Shown here piece after piece: positions 1-13,400 of a DNA stretch of 64,000 bases (positions are counted from its first letter, which is position 1; every line of letters begins with the position of its first letter). Source of the DNA: Mermis nigrescens (lineage: Eukaryota > Nematoda > Enoplea > Mermithida > Mermithidae); NCBI GenBank assembly GCA_036768485.1, contig JAVLUZ010000192.1, positions 1 to 64,000 of the forward strand, in the 5' to 3' direction. Both the position numbers and the translations under genes were made by a program. Under the pieces are notes generated by a model. It saw only the letters and a program-made list of their open reading frames with translations. It made no database searches and had not been told where the DNA came from.

Positions 1-104
1 TTTTGTCAAGTGAAATCTGTGGCATCAGGCTCGTTTAAAACTTATAATTGAGATTATTTGTATTATTAAATGCGGTCAATTTTAAAAAAGAAGATGGTAA
101 CAAA

Positions 105-509
105 CATACATGCACAGCATGGGAATTCTGGGGGGGGTGAAAACCTAAAGTGCCTTCTTTGGGCCCGAAAATGGCCGGTACGCGTTAAAAAACATCGTTT
201 TTTGGCGTTTCTGACGATACTCTATCCTTCTAGAGCTAAAAATCATGAAGAAAATTTCGAAAAAAGTCGAATAAATTGACCAATATATCGCTTAAAACAT
301 GAATATATGGCGCGAAGCGCCGAAAATTTGGCGATTTTGAGCAAATAGATAACCAAAAACCCTTAAAAGACTCTTTTTCTACCAATTTTCAGGTAAGTTT
401 AGGAAACTTTTGAAAAATCGCCAATTCTGGGGGGGGGGTGAGAAAAATTTTTGCGGGGGGGGGAATGATTCTGCTGGGGTAAACCCCCCAACCCCCAAGA
501 TCATGTATA
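105..509 (-). mobile_element. C-family hAT MITE
   Basis: It starts CATACATGCACAGCATGGG and ends AAGATCATGTATA, flanked by the perfect 8-bp duplication GTAACAAA. Long G runs lie just inside both ends and a GGCGCGAAGCGCC hairpin lies in the middle. Confidence 0.87.
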
Positions 510-1309
510 GTAACAAAACACTAAAATTTCTGGAACTTACAATTAGAAAATTTTAAAAAGAATAGAAAATTCAGTTTAAAGTAGAAATCTAGTTTACATA
601 AATTCGAAATTCACTAATAACAAAACTCAACCAATGATATAGTTCAAAATATATTATTTACATAACCCTTGTTTCATCATTCCTTCAGGTAATTTACTTT
701 AATATTTTGAAAACTTTGCATAAAGTCAAATTGTAACATAATGTTTACAAAACACTTATTTTTAGTTCTTTTAGTGATTTATTTTGCTCGCCCTACTACT
801 TCAAAATATTAGACTTAAATTAAGGTTTATATGAACACTGAAGAATCATATTGCTGGCTCGGTTAAACATCGTTTGGAGCTCAAACCACAAATTGTAATG
901 TATTAGCAAAGCTTTTAAACTTTAAAGTGAGTCATGGGCTACATCAAGCTGAAACATAACACAAAAGTTGTCAAAAATTTTCAACGAAAAACAAACTTAG
1001 CTGCAACCTGCTGTTTTTAAAACGCGCAGCACTACTTAAATCAAATTTTCGCGGATTTTTTCAATGCTCTCCGCTTTTCCCCTTTGCACGACTAAAACTT
1101 TGAGTTTACACCATAACTATATTTAGCCATTTTTTGTCCTCTACACAGGGATATTACTTCCTTAGCTTTACATTCGTCAAGCTTATACTTTGAGGTTAAA
1201 GTCACGTATTGCTAAAAACAAATTTTACACTTATCTGTTTTAGCTTAAATTTACGGGTAGGAAGAATGAATTGTCTTAAGGATCGTAAAAGATAAGCCAT
1301 GGCTAAAAT
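510..1309. other. AT-rich sequence downstream of HIRA
   Basis: No coding exon recognised. A further HIRA C-terminal exon could lie here, since human HIRA is longer, but I found no matching peptide. The HIRA polyadenylation site should be in this stretch and is not obvious. Confidence 0.5.
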
Positions 1310-1416
1310 TTATTGAAAAAATTTGGCAATATTCACTTTGCTCTTGTCTTTTGATCCGGATAACAAAATCTGGTCCAATAGCTCTTGGCACAGCGATTTG
1401 ATCTTCAAAACGTGGG
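1310..1416 (-). CDS. HIRA: HIRA terminal exon 22
   Basis: After a ttttag acceptor it encodes HVLKIKSLCQELLDQIL and stops at TAA 1310-1312. Joined to exon 21 it aligns without gaps to human YARYLVNEGFEYRLREICKDLL, with the Cys and the Leu-Leu pair at the same spacing. Human continues about 50 residues further, so either the protein is shorter here or one more exon lies below 1300 (a weak GTGAAT donor exists inside). Confidence 0.87.
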
Positions 1417-4400
1417 CTAAAATAACAAAGAACAAAGACACTGGCGATATGCAAATTAGGGCAATAATAATGAGGCAATGTCGAGACAGAGGGGAAATGG
1501 AAAGTGTAAAATTAAAAATTTTGATCAAGGCCAGGTTTCTTATCCAAAGCACGACACTACGGTCAGAACGGAGTAGTGTAAACAACACAGTGTAAACCGG
1601 GAAGTAAAACGGTATTGTTGAAAACTAAAGAAAAAATATCCTCAGATGCAAACTTTGTCTGACGCATTCTCGAGCGTATTCGATGAGCCAATAGCCGAAA
1701 TCGCGTTGGCAGTGTAAAGCGTTGTAAAGCTGCATTCGTTGTTCGGCGAAAACCAAAGAAGCCATTGCCGATGTTTCGGCCGACGAAATATTATCAAACT
1801 TTGGCAAAAAATCGATATTTTTGCCAAAAATCGAATCGGGCTTATCGATTTCGATAGCCGAATTGCCGGCTCGACCATTAGGTGGCGATTTTAAATTCGA
1901 GACGTGGCCTATCAAGTCACTTTGGTCCGAAAACACGAGCCTTTTAAAAAGAATATGATTTACTCAAATTTCTCTGATTGTATTAGGTATATCAAAAAGT
2001 GAATTTGCGAACCAATAATGCTCTAAAAAAACTCGAAAAAATGAATATTTAAAATGACAAAAAAATTGAATAATTAGGAAAAATATAATTCTTATTTATC
2101 TACTTATGTTTTATGCTTAATAGATTAAAGGGGATGAATCCGACTAGAATATTCTAAACACTCTGTATTTGTGTAAAGTTTACACCACAAATTAACTTTA
2201 CTTCTAGAGCATTGCAGAAGTTCAAGTTTCTCCAAAATATTCTACGTAACATCAGAATTATTAATCTGACCGTGTAAATTTTCTCCACACCCAGTAGTTG
2301 TGCGAAGTTCAAGCCCAGTCTTTTGCATGTGCGGAGTGTGCGGCCGCACAGGGCCCCCAGGGGGCCCCGCCACATGCACTATGCAAATGCTTCCAATAAG
2401 TACCAAATAGGTACCTCGCACAGGGCCCCCAAAAAGGTACCTCACACAGGGCCCCCAAATGCCTAAGACCGGGCCTGGCGAAGTTTGCACTATTGATTTA
2501 CTGTGAATGTCTAATTTACATTACAAATTTATTTTACTTTCAGAGCGTTGCGAAACATTAATTTTTTCAAAATATGTTCCCTAAGGTCGGGATTACAAAT
2601 CTGACTCTATGTTGTCTTTAAACCCAGAATTATGTAAAGTTTATACAGAAAATTAAATTTAGCATCAGAGAGTTGCAGAAGCTCATTTTTTCAAAATGTT
2701 CCATGTGACCTCAAGATTAAGAATCTGAGCGTATGCAAGTGTTCTTTATTTACACCCAGTAATTGCTTGAAGTTTATTCTGAAAACCTTCGATCTATTTA
2801 AATAAGGTGAGATTGTCTTGTTTAGGAAAATAATGCCGATGTTCGGAACAATTTGTTTTCTACGTTTTTTAACTGCTGTCATTATTGTAATCAGACTCTC
2901 TGAGCAACGCAAAAAATCGAAGTATATTCTACGGCCTCTAGAAAAGTGGTACCTCCATTGAAAAATCAGGCACTTAGCTGGCCGTCCTATTTTGAGGGGG
3001 ACCGACACCAATTTTGGGGTGACTAAGCCCAAAAAACCCAAAAATAGCACAAAATAACGTTTAAAAGTCCTATTTTTCCGTTTTTTTGAATTTTTGGGGG
3101 TACGAACCCCCCATTCCCCCAGAGATATGTGCCTCTGAAAAATCCTCAATGCCTTACATAACAGTAGGTATATAAACATAATCTAAAATGTTTATTTTTT
3201 GTAAATTGGTTGCAAATTGCAACGCTGACTCGCTTCGTATCGCGACTGATAAAAACTAACTGCAATTGTATTTACAGGTGTTTTATTTTGTTATCATGAG
3301 CATTATAGCAAGCGAATCTGGCGTCAATTTATTAGTGCACATAACCGCTGCGGGCATGCATGCAAGTGTACCTACATGTAGTCTGTATCACGAAATCTTA
3401 TGCGTTTTCTACTGCTTTAAACCAACAATTTCTTTGATTGTCTCGAATGCATCGACATTTGCTATTTCATCCAATTGGCTTGCAAAGTCTCTTTTAATTT
3501 AATCCATCTGATTTCCCATAGCTACTGCATACAGTGCTCGCCACGAAACGTGACGCACTATATTCATCAGATTTATATTAGAAGATGCGTCGCGAGCGCC
3601 GCGTTTCGTCTATAATGCGCTATCATCTCTTTTTTATTATTATAGGATATTCATCTGTATCATGCCGTTAACCTGGTGAAGCGGACAGCGCAATTTAGCT
3701 TATAATAGCACCAACAAGAGGGAAGCGCGCACGTGAATGCCAGAAGCACGCACATGAATGCCGTTCTATATTCAGGCGAGTGCGCGCACGTGAATGCCGT
3801 TCTATATTCAGGCACGTGCGCGCTTCCGGCATTCACATGCGCGCTATTAATAGCTGAATTGCGCCATTCGCATCGCCAGATTAACGGCATGATACAGATA
3901 AATATCCTATAATAATAAAAAGAGATAATAGCGCATTATAGACGAAACGCGGCGCTCGCGACACATCATCTAATATAAATCTGACGATTATAGTGCGTCA
4001 TGTTTCATGGCGAGCACTGTATCTAGGTTGATGCTTTTTCGATCATTTTTTGGTTCAATAATTTATTTAAATCTGCAGGCCGCATAATATATATGTACGT
4101 ACCTCGGTTTTTCGCGTTGCCTAGAGAAAGTCTGATATTTAGTAGATTTTGTGACTTTAGGCATATGCTAAGGTAGATTTTTTAGGTCTCCTCTCCCCTC
4201 CTTTTACATCTTCAATAATCCACAACCCCAAGTATATTCTTTTTTGTTCCATCGGACCAGTTTTCTTTGCTACGTATGTACATATTTCTATTCTTACCAA
4301 GAATTATATTCGGTACAGTAGACATAAGATGACCCGCAAGACAGCGAAACGATCGGGTCTCCGGATTGGCTCAAATTTGCATAAGCTAAATTAGTCGGTG

Positions 4401-7400
4401 CTGAACGATACCAAAATCTTGAAGATAATTATGAACAGAGTAAAAAAATTACAAAATAATGTCAAATTGGCATACGTAATTCGAAATCTACTAATCAATG
4501 TACATATGGAATAAAAATAAAATATAAAAAGTACATAAATAAAAAATAGAAATAAAATAAAAAAATACCAAAAAATCGATTTTTTGATCATTAGGCTTGA
4601 ATTTCGAATCCTAATTCCTTTTAAAGTTAGAAGCACTTTTTAACTTTGAAACACTTTCCTTTAAACACCAAAACGAAAGACTAGAAGCAATTTTTCGACA
4701 CAAGCTCGAAATGCTAAAATGTCGGTAATACTATGCGCATGTTTCAATTCAATTTAAACTTCATTATCAATAACTCCAATATCATGAATAGATTGTTTGA
4801 TCATCAGCTCAGCGTGATCCGATGCGTTCCTAAACAAAAAATTACGGAAAAATAGTGGAAATGACAGAAAACGATAACAAATTAATTGTTTATTACAGTA
4901 TGACATCCAGGAGTTTGTCACTAACTTTACACTTTACATGACTATGCGTTAGCAACGTGCAATAATTATTGAACAGTCGCAGAACACATTTGTGCGTACT
5001 CCAACTTTCCAGAACGATTGGTATTTCAATTGAAATTAATTTTGTAGTAATATTGCTTTTTGTAATATATTATATTTTTACATTTTTATATTTATATTCG
5101 CAATGTCTATATTTATGAGCCTGAAGTAAGTCCAGGATAGATTGGTTTACATATATATATACATCTCAGAAACTTCGCTAGGATAGTTAAGAACATGGGT
5201 GGGCAGCACCGAAATTCTGGAAGGTGGGGTGAAAAAATTTCAAACGTAAAGAAATGGTCTTAAAAGTGGTCGTATGGTAAAAAAAACACCATTTTTCGAC
5301 GTTTCTCATCGATCACTATCCAATGGCATCAAAAAATCGTTAAAAAAGCGAAAAAATTTCAAAAATTGAATTCGGGGGAAGGGGGATTTTGATTTCTGGG
5401 GGGTATTTCAATTTCTGGGCGGAGGGTGCATACCCCCATACCACCCCCAGGCCCACGTGTGGTTACGAGTAGTAGTGTCTTCAAAAAAATCTGCAAACCA
5501 AAACTAAATAATTAATTCCTGATGAATATGAATTTTAAAATAAATAAAAATATAAACAATAGGAACAAATAAAAAATGGAAAGAAAGACAAAATAAATAC
5601 GACCTTGATTATGAATTTTTTATTAATGTGTTCACAATCATTTGCGATCCCGCAGGTAAATGCGTTTCAGTTTTTATTGATGTGTTCTATAAGTTATGAT
5701 GAAAACATGTTCGATAAATGCAGTAGGTAGATGAATTGAAAATTAAAAACGAATTATAAAAATGAAAATAAATAGTTAGTTATTTATTCCGATAGTAAAA
5801 ACGACAGGAAGTGGCATTTATCGATTTTGAGTGACCCAAATGAATTTTTTCAGCGCATTTTGACATTTCATTTTATGTAAACGTGTAATTTACGAATGAA
5901 ATACCTCGAAAACGACGCCAAAATATTCTATTTTAACGAATTTTGTTAAAAGTAAAAATTCAACAATTTTGCATTTTCGAACCAGAATAAAAAATGAATT
6001 TGAATGGATATTGAAGCTGACCATACGTACATGGGCAGCACCCAAATTTTGAGGGTCAGGATGGGGTAAATGGCCAAAAATGTTACTAAAAATACGATTC
6101 TGGAGGTCTACAGTAATCTGTGGGGGTTTTTAACTTCAGGGGGTACAAACTCCCAATCATAGGTGGGCAGCACCGAAATTCTGGGAGGGGTGAAAAGATT
6201 TTCAAAGGTCAAAAATGGTCTTAAAAATGGTCGTTCGGTGAAAAAAACCTCATTTTTTGACGTTTCTCATTGAGCACTATCCAATGGCATCATAAAATCA
6301 CTATAAAGCAAAAAAAATTTCAAAATTTGAATTCTGGGGGGTATTTCAACTTCTGGGGGGAGCTTACCCCCAAACCCCCCCCCGCCCACGTGTGCTCCCA
6401 ACCCCTCCCCACGCTTATGTGTGAAGCTGACCTATCCATGGAATATTCTGCAATTATTTTATTTTGCAGCCGATTAACATCAGACACTTACACAGAATTT
6501 AACAAAATTCAGGCCATAAAGCTACATACGACGAGGCTTTTCCATCAAAGTTAATTATCGCCTACACACATACATGTAACGGCTCAAAATTTGGGGGTCT
6601 CGGCTATTTTTATGGGGAATGACCTCGATTTTTGGCCAAAATCGGCCAACAAATTCAATTTTTCCTGAAAATCGGGGGAGGGGGCGAAAAATTTTCCGAC
6701 TTTGGGGAGAATGGGGGAGCGTCCGACTTCGGGTGGGGAATCCCTCATCCATCCTGTTACAGGTACGCTTATACATCGAGCCGTGCGTTTACTCGCTTTA
6801 ATACCCCACTAGTTTTAAGACCCTTTTTTGACCTTTGAAAAATTACATATACCCCCCGCCTAGAATTTCGGTACTGCCCACCTAAGCTGGCTATCTCAAA
6901 GGGTTGACCTCCGCCAAGCAAGCGCAGCTTCCCATTTATCGACCCCCGGAGGTATGGAGGACTGGGTTGACCGGAGCCGGCTACCCGTAAAAAACCTCGA
7001 CTCAAGTCGGGGTCAACCCGGGTCGATGCGTGTAGAGCACACCTAGGCTTGGGGGTTTGGGGAGGGGGTATGCACCCCCATAAACCAAAATACCCCCCCC
7101 CCCAGAATTCAATTTTTGAAAATTTTTTCGTTTTTTTCGCAATTTTTTGATTCCAATGGATAGTGCTGGATGATAAACGTCGAAAAATGGTTTTTTTATC
7201 GCCATACCACCATTTTTGAGGCCATTTTTTGACCTTCAAAAAATCTTGCACCCCCAGAATTTTCTTGCTGCCCACGTATGGTGTAGAGGCAGAAGCGATA
7301 CCAACCGAGCATCGAGGCTCTAGTATGAAGCTAAAAACCTATTATCTAGACAGCTAGTAAGGCAATTTAGCATACTGAAACTTCCAGTGTCTGCTAAGCG

Positions 7401-10400
7401 TTACGTGTAGTAATGCGGTTATCGAGTCAGTTTAAACCGATTTTATAGCCTATTTACACCGGATCAACGATTGCTAAATGAAAACATGTACATAAAAATG
7501 CTTAAAATACGAAGTATAATGAAAATAATAATGCTGAATTCCGACAATTTTTCCGATTAAACTAGAAAAGTAATTAGCGTTTTAAGAAGTGTAAACAACG
7601 TAATTAATTACCAAATGTAAAGTGACCCGTTCTTGGATACAATTAAAAATTTATCTCGACTGCATTGAAGAATGCAAGCCGGAGAATCGATGCACAAATT
7701 TGGTGTCTCGAAGCGACCCGTTTTTGATGACAAAACGACTAATAGACTGCAATCGCCGCATATAACGACGAATTTTCTGTAATGTAAGAATATTTGTATA
7801 AAAAATTTTAAAAAACATATCAAAGCATAATAAAATATATATCAAAAATAAAAAAGATAATATTCTAAGATATTCTAAGATAATATTCTAACGGGACAGC
7901 GAATAAAAGCAAGATCAAAAATAATATAACGTGTCTGCATAAACGATCTTATCATTGTTTCAAACATGCAGTGTAAACTAAAAGCATTATAAAACGTACT
8001 TTACACAATCACAGAAAAGCTGCCACAAGCGCATTTTCCGTCTGATATGTTACAGTAAAGTACTAGTATACACGCTGCAAGAGAAAAAACGGCAGATATT
8101 ACCACAAAAAATATACTTTAAACTTACCTTATAGTTTAAACAAATAGTTTCGTTCATACGTCATACGATATTTTAGTCCTGAACGATATTTTAATTGTGA
8201 ATATCTCGCATAATGATAAATTAAAAGCGAAGGCAACGGTAAAAAACGACTGAACGGCGCGACCTAATAGGTTAATTTACCCCGCATTACATTACACAAT
8301 ACAACTTTACTTTACACTACTAAAACGACTTAAGCAAAACTAACTCAGTGGCCGAAATAAGCCGACAAGGATGACCGACCAAAGTGCGCCAGATCGTAAG
8401 ATTATTCTGTACGAATGATACTAAAGTTGTCCGAGACTTCGGATCGTTCACACAAACGAAATGTGACGTCAGTAAAGTAGACGTCGACCTCTGCTATAGC
8501 AGAAAAAGCTTGCAGTGTAAACAATTGGGCGAGGGAGTGTGAAGTTAAAAAACCAACACTCGAATTAACGTGACTGCTTAAAAAGCCGCCCGCAAAAATA
8601 TTGATCGTCAATTCAATTAATTAACGTAAAACGAATGTATCAAAGTGTACCTGACCTAACCCGACTATTTCGTGTTACAGACGATTTATATAAGCGGAAA
8701 CTTTATACAAGTCACAATTAAATGCGATGCAACACAATTTTTATGGATAAAATTAGGCTATTACAGATTCCACATATTCGATTAAAGCTTAATCGCGTTA
8801 ATTAATTAATCAAATTGATAAATCGTGCATTAATTGAGTAATCAATCCAATTATCATTCTTAATTTTTTTGCCTGTTTAATTATTGCGCCGAATTATCTA
8901 GAATCGAAAATTTTAAAATTTAAAAAGAATTTAAAAATTTAAATTTTTAAATTTTTTTAATCAGAATTTAGAAAGAATTTAAAAAATTTAAAAATCTCAG
9001 AATTTAAAAAGCTTAGAGGTTTAAAAATTCTAGGAATGAAGCGCATTTCGAATGAATAAAAGAAGATAAATAAATACGAATCAAAACATGAAAAAGTCAC
9101 CTTAAAAACTAAAATACGAAAGACGACATAGCGAAATAGATAAAGAATAGAAAAAATTGAAAAATTCTAAAACAAAGACGTAAATACGAAAATTTTACTA
9201 CTTATTATTTATTTTCATTCCTAGAGTTTATTATTCTGATTTTATAAATCCTCTCATTCATAATATATTTTAATTTTTTTTAAATTTATGATTTTTACTA
9301 TAGATAACACATTTATTTAATTATTTTTATTATGTTTTATTTTATTTACTATAATACATGCATATTATATCCTATTCATTATTATTATTACTATCTTAAC
9401 ATTTTTATATAATATTTTTATGACATTTATTTCGCATTTTTTATACTTATCTTGTGGTTTTTAATTTTTCAATTTCATATTATTTAATTGTTTTATTTGA
9501 GGTAGTTTTTGTTATATTTATCAATTTTCCAATATCAAATATATTGTAACGAAAATACATATAAAAAAATAAATAAATATCCGGCTTACGGCCGAATAAG
9601 GCAAGCAACTGATCGATTTTTTAAGGGAGGTTCAATTATGCTAATTTTCCTTTCAATCGACGAGCACTGAGTACGGTTCATTTGCTGATTAGAAGCTGAT
9701 AAACTAGTTCGGTTGTTAGAATGATGCGCCTGCGAAAAATAGAAAAAAAACAACGTAAAAACATGTTAAATTTAAACAAAGATAAAATGATTAACTGCAA
9801 AAAATTCAAAAAGATGAAAAATCAAAAAATTAAATATAATGGAATTAAATTAATTTATTAATAAAATTGACGTTAAAACAAATGTGAAAAGTAAATATTT
9901 ATGAAAACTATATCTAGTTTTTGATAATAAATAATAATTATAAGCGGATAAGTAATTACCTAATTACTTAGTCAATTGATAATAATTAATAAATGAGTGG
10001 TAGTTACAGTGCTCGCCATGAAACATGACGCACTATAATCATCAGATTTATATTAGATGATGCGTGGCGAGCGCCGCGTTTCGTCTATAATGCGCTATCA
10101 TCTCTTTTTCATTATTATAGAATATTTACCTGTATCATGCCGTTAATATGGCGATGCGGACAGCGCAATTTAGCTATTAATAGCGCCAACAAGAGGGAAG
10201 CGCGCACGTGAATGCCGGAAGCGCGCACGTGAATGCCGTTCTATATTCAGGCACGTGCGCGCTTCCGGCATTCACATGCGCGCTTCCTTCTTGTTGGCGC
10301 TATTAATAGCTAAATTGCGCCGTCCGCATCGCCAGATTAACGGCATGATACAGATAAACATCCTTTAATAATAAAAAGAGATGATAGCGCATTATAGACG

Positions 10401-13400
10401 AAACGCGGCGCTCGCGATGCATCATCTAATATAAATGTGACGATTATAGTGCGTCATGTTTCATGGCGAGCACTGTATGCACATAAAATTGAGATACATA
10501 TCAGCAAAAGCGATTGAGCACAAATACAAACACGAAAATTAGAATAAAATGCATAATTGGGAATAGAAAAAATAAAAAATAAGTAAAACGCATACATAAT
10601 AGAGAAAATATTAAAAAAATTTCTTGTTGGTTTACTTATATAATAATTCCATCAACTACATAATTAATAAGAAGAAATTAGTCACCGTGTTTTTATTTTA
10701 TTAAAGCTAATTTTTATTTCATTCTATTTTTATTTTAATGAGTGAAGAACACATCTATACGGTGACTTATACAAACATTGGCTCATTGACTACGCATATA
10801 ACTTTTTTCCATAAATTTCATGCTGTTTCTTGTGTCAGATTTTTACCTTATTTTTTCTGATTTTTCAAATTTTTCAATTTGAAATTTTAGCCAATTCTAA
10901 ATTAGCTGCTTTACTTGCTATTGTAAAATTTAGTTGATTCATTGAAAAGCATTTTTAACCATTTTTAAAAGTGAGCCACCTTTCTAGCCCCCATATTATA
11001 GAACATAACTTTGTCCTATGTTTTGCATTGCTGCGTTGAAACATATGCCGACGTCCTGCTATTCATACTGTAAGTAGTTTTAATACATATTCTTGTTTTT
11101 TAGATATTTTATTTTTAAGTAATTTCAATTTTTTCAATGATTTTAATGTCTTCAGTATTGTTAATAGTTTAATTTTTAGCTCAATTAAGCTCAGTTTACA
11201 CTGTCTTCCACTTCTTCTGCTTCCGTGACGTCATCGTCGCTCAACAATTTTGACCTCTTCCGCTTCTTTTGATCGATTGATTTGTTCGCAAGTTTAACTG
11301 ATTCGCCAATATATTCTGATTCAATTTTCTTATCAAACGAGGTATCGAACGAATCGGTCCGTTGTAAACTAGTTTAAATTGTAAACTGGTTTAAAACGAA
11401 AAAATGAATGAAAATACAGTAAGAAATAACACCGTAAATATGTTTAAGAAAAAGGACAAAACAATCGAAAAATCAATCGGACAATAGTAATTAAAATAAG
11501 ACTCTTACTGTAGGTCATTCAATGGAACGAGAGGCTGAGTAGCCGAAGTTGTGCTACTGCATGGGATCGCAACCGGAATGTCGCCAGAGGTTGCCAAGCG
11601 ATTGTCACCAGCGATTGTCAAGCACTTGCCATCGGTCACCATCGGCAAAGCCGAAGAATGGCTGGCGGGAATAGGCGCCTGCGTAGCAGCAGCCGAGGTG
11701 GTTCTAATTTTAAAAATGTACTACATTTATAAAAATATTGAACTTTTTCTTAAAAAAAATTGATAAAAAACAGGAAAACTGAGAATAAAGTTAAGTTTTC
11801 GCAAAAATTTCGGCAAAAACTTCGCATTTACGATGTGATTGAACGACTCATGAGAGCCTTAAGACCCTCAGTTTACAATTCAAGGGTATGACGTCAGAAA
11901 TGTAATAGACCGAAATTTCGGGAGGGTGTAACTGACCTTCTATTTTTAGGCAAAAATGATAAAAAAGCTAGACTTGATCGAAAAATTTTCATTTTTTTCA
12001 TCGGAAAATCTCGATACTTTCGAAACTTTGCACCGCAGGCTCGTTATTTTTAGCGTTTATAGACTCTTTTTCGGCCGGAAAATGTCAATTCCTCATTAAC
12101 GAGGGATGCGATAAGAAGACACTTTTTTTCTAAGATGATGCAAAATTATAAGAATACTATGGGATCGATTTGAGGCTAAAATTTTGACGCATATATAAAA
12201 GATCGATTTATTACAAAAAAATTAATCTTTTCAGCTGTAATAAAATTTTTTTAGAAATTTCATTTATTTAAATTTTTCTGAATTTTTAAAAATTTCGTTT
12301 CAATTTTTCAGGTCGAAAATTTCGAAAAATGCACTTCATCAGGTAAAACTCCTCACGTACACATGCCGAAATAAGGCCATTAACTTTAGGACCGCCCCCC
12401 CGCTTAAAAAATACCGAATAATTCACTGAATTAATTCTGAATAAATGATCACATTCAATTCTGTTTACAAACAATCTATACGCTTTTTTCATTTTAATTT
12501 CTTATATGTATGTATGAGTATGTTTGTATAATTAAGACGAAATATAGAATGAAGCACATGCGCAAAGCTAAGCCGCATTAAATATCTGATCACTAACACA
12601 TATGTAACAGGTTGAAATAATGAAAGGAGGGATCGACCATTTTTAAGGGTAAATTTAATTTATTTTATGGCAAATAATGACAAAAAGCATAAAAGCAGCC
12701 TAAAACAGCAAAGAAATTTTGTTTCACCCAAAAATAGAGTTGGAATTTGATGATCATGATGATCATTTTGATGATTTGATTTGATGATTTGATGATTTAA
12801 TTTGATGATCATCATCATCATGCACATGATCCAGGGGACGGAATTTCTTCCCCCCCAGAAAAGTTTTTACCACCCCGGACAGGCACGTAGCTCTGGAAGA
12901 AATGGGGGCCCGGACCCCACAAAATTCAGAAAAATCAGATTTTTTAAAACGCTATTTTGTGCTATTTTTGGCCTTTTTTGGCTTGATCCCCCTAAAATAC
13001 GACGGCCAGCTACGTACCTGACCCTAGAAATTTTGTCACTCCCCTTCTTCTTCATCAAAGAATTCGCGAATCTGTAAAAATTTAAACGGAAAAGGTTCTG
13101 TTTTAAACATTTTTAATTATCTATTTGCTCAAAAGTGTTAAATTTTCATCATAGACTCAGTGTTTTTTTTTGTACAAGGTCCGTTTGTACATGTACAAAG
13201 GTGGTCCCCAAAAGTCTTTGTACATTTTTGTACATGCAAATTTTTGTGTACTATAATATAGTACAGTAGCGATTTTAGTGTGGTAAAACAGGGTTTTCGA
13301 TCTTTGGTAGTGTATTTTAGCTAATTTCTGGGTTTCTGACGCCAAAAATTACTAAAAATTATCTGAAAACGGCGCGAAGCGCCGAAAAATATTGACATTT

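Noticed and set aside
2691..3179. 162-codon minus-strand ORF
   Set aside because: Its centre is the D-family MITE at 2967-3135, and the rest has no similarity to HIRA or another family.
6769..7275. 168-codon minus-strand ORF
   Set aside because: It runs across two B-family MITE copies and is a translation of repeat sequence.
11551..11763. 70-codon plus-strand ORF
   Set aside because: It lies antisense to HIRA exon 12, whose splice sites and phases fit the gene; the plus-strand frame is a shadow.
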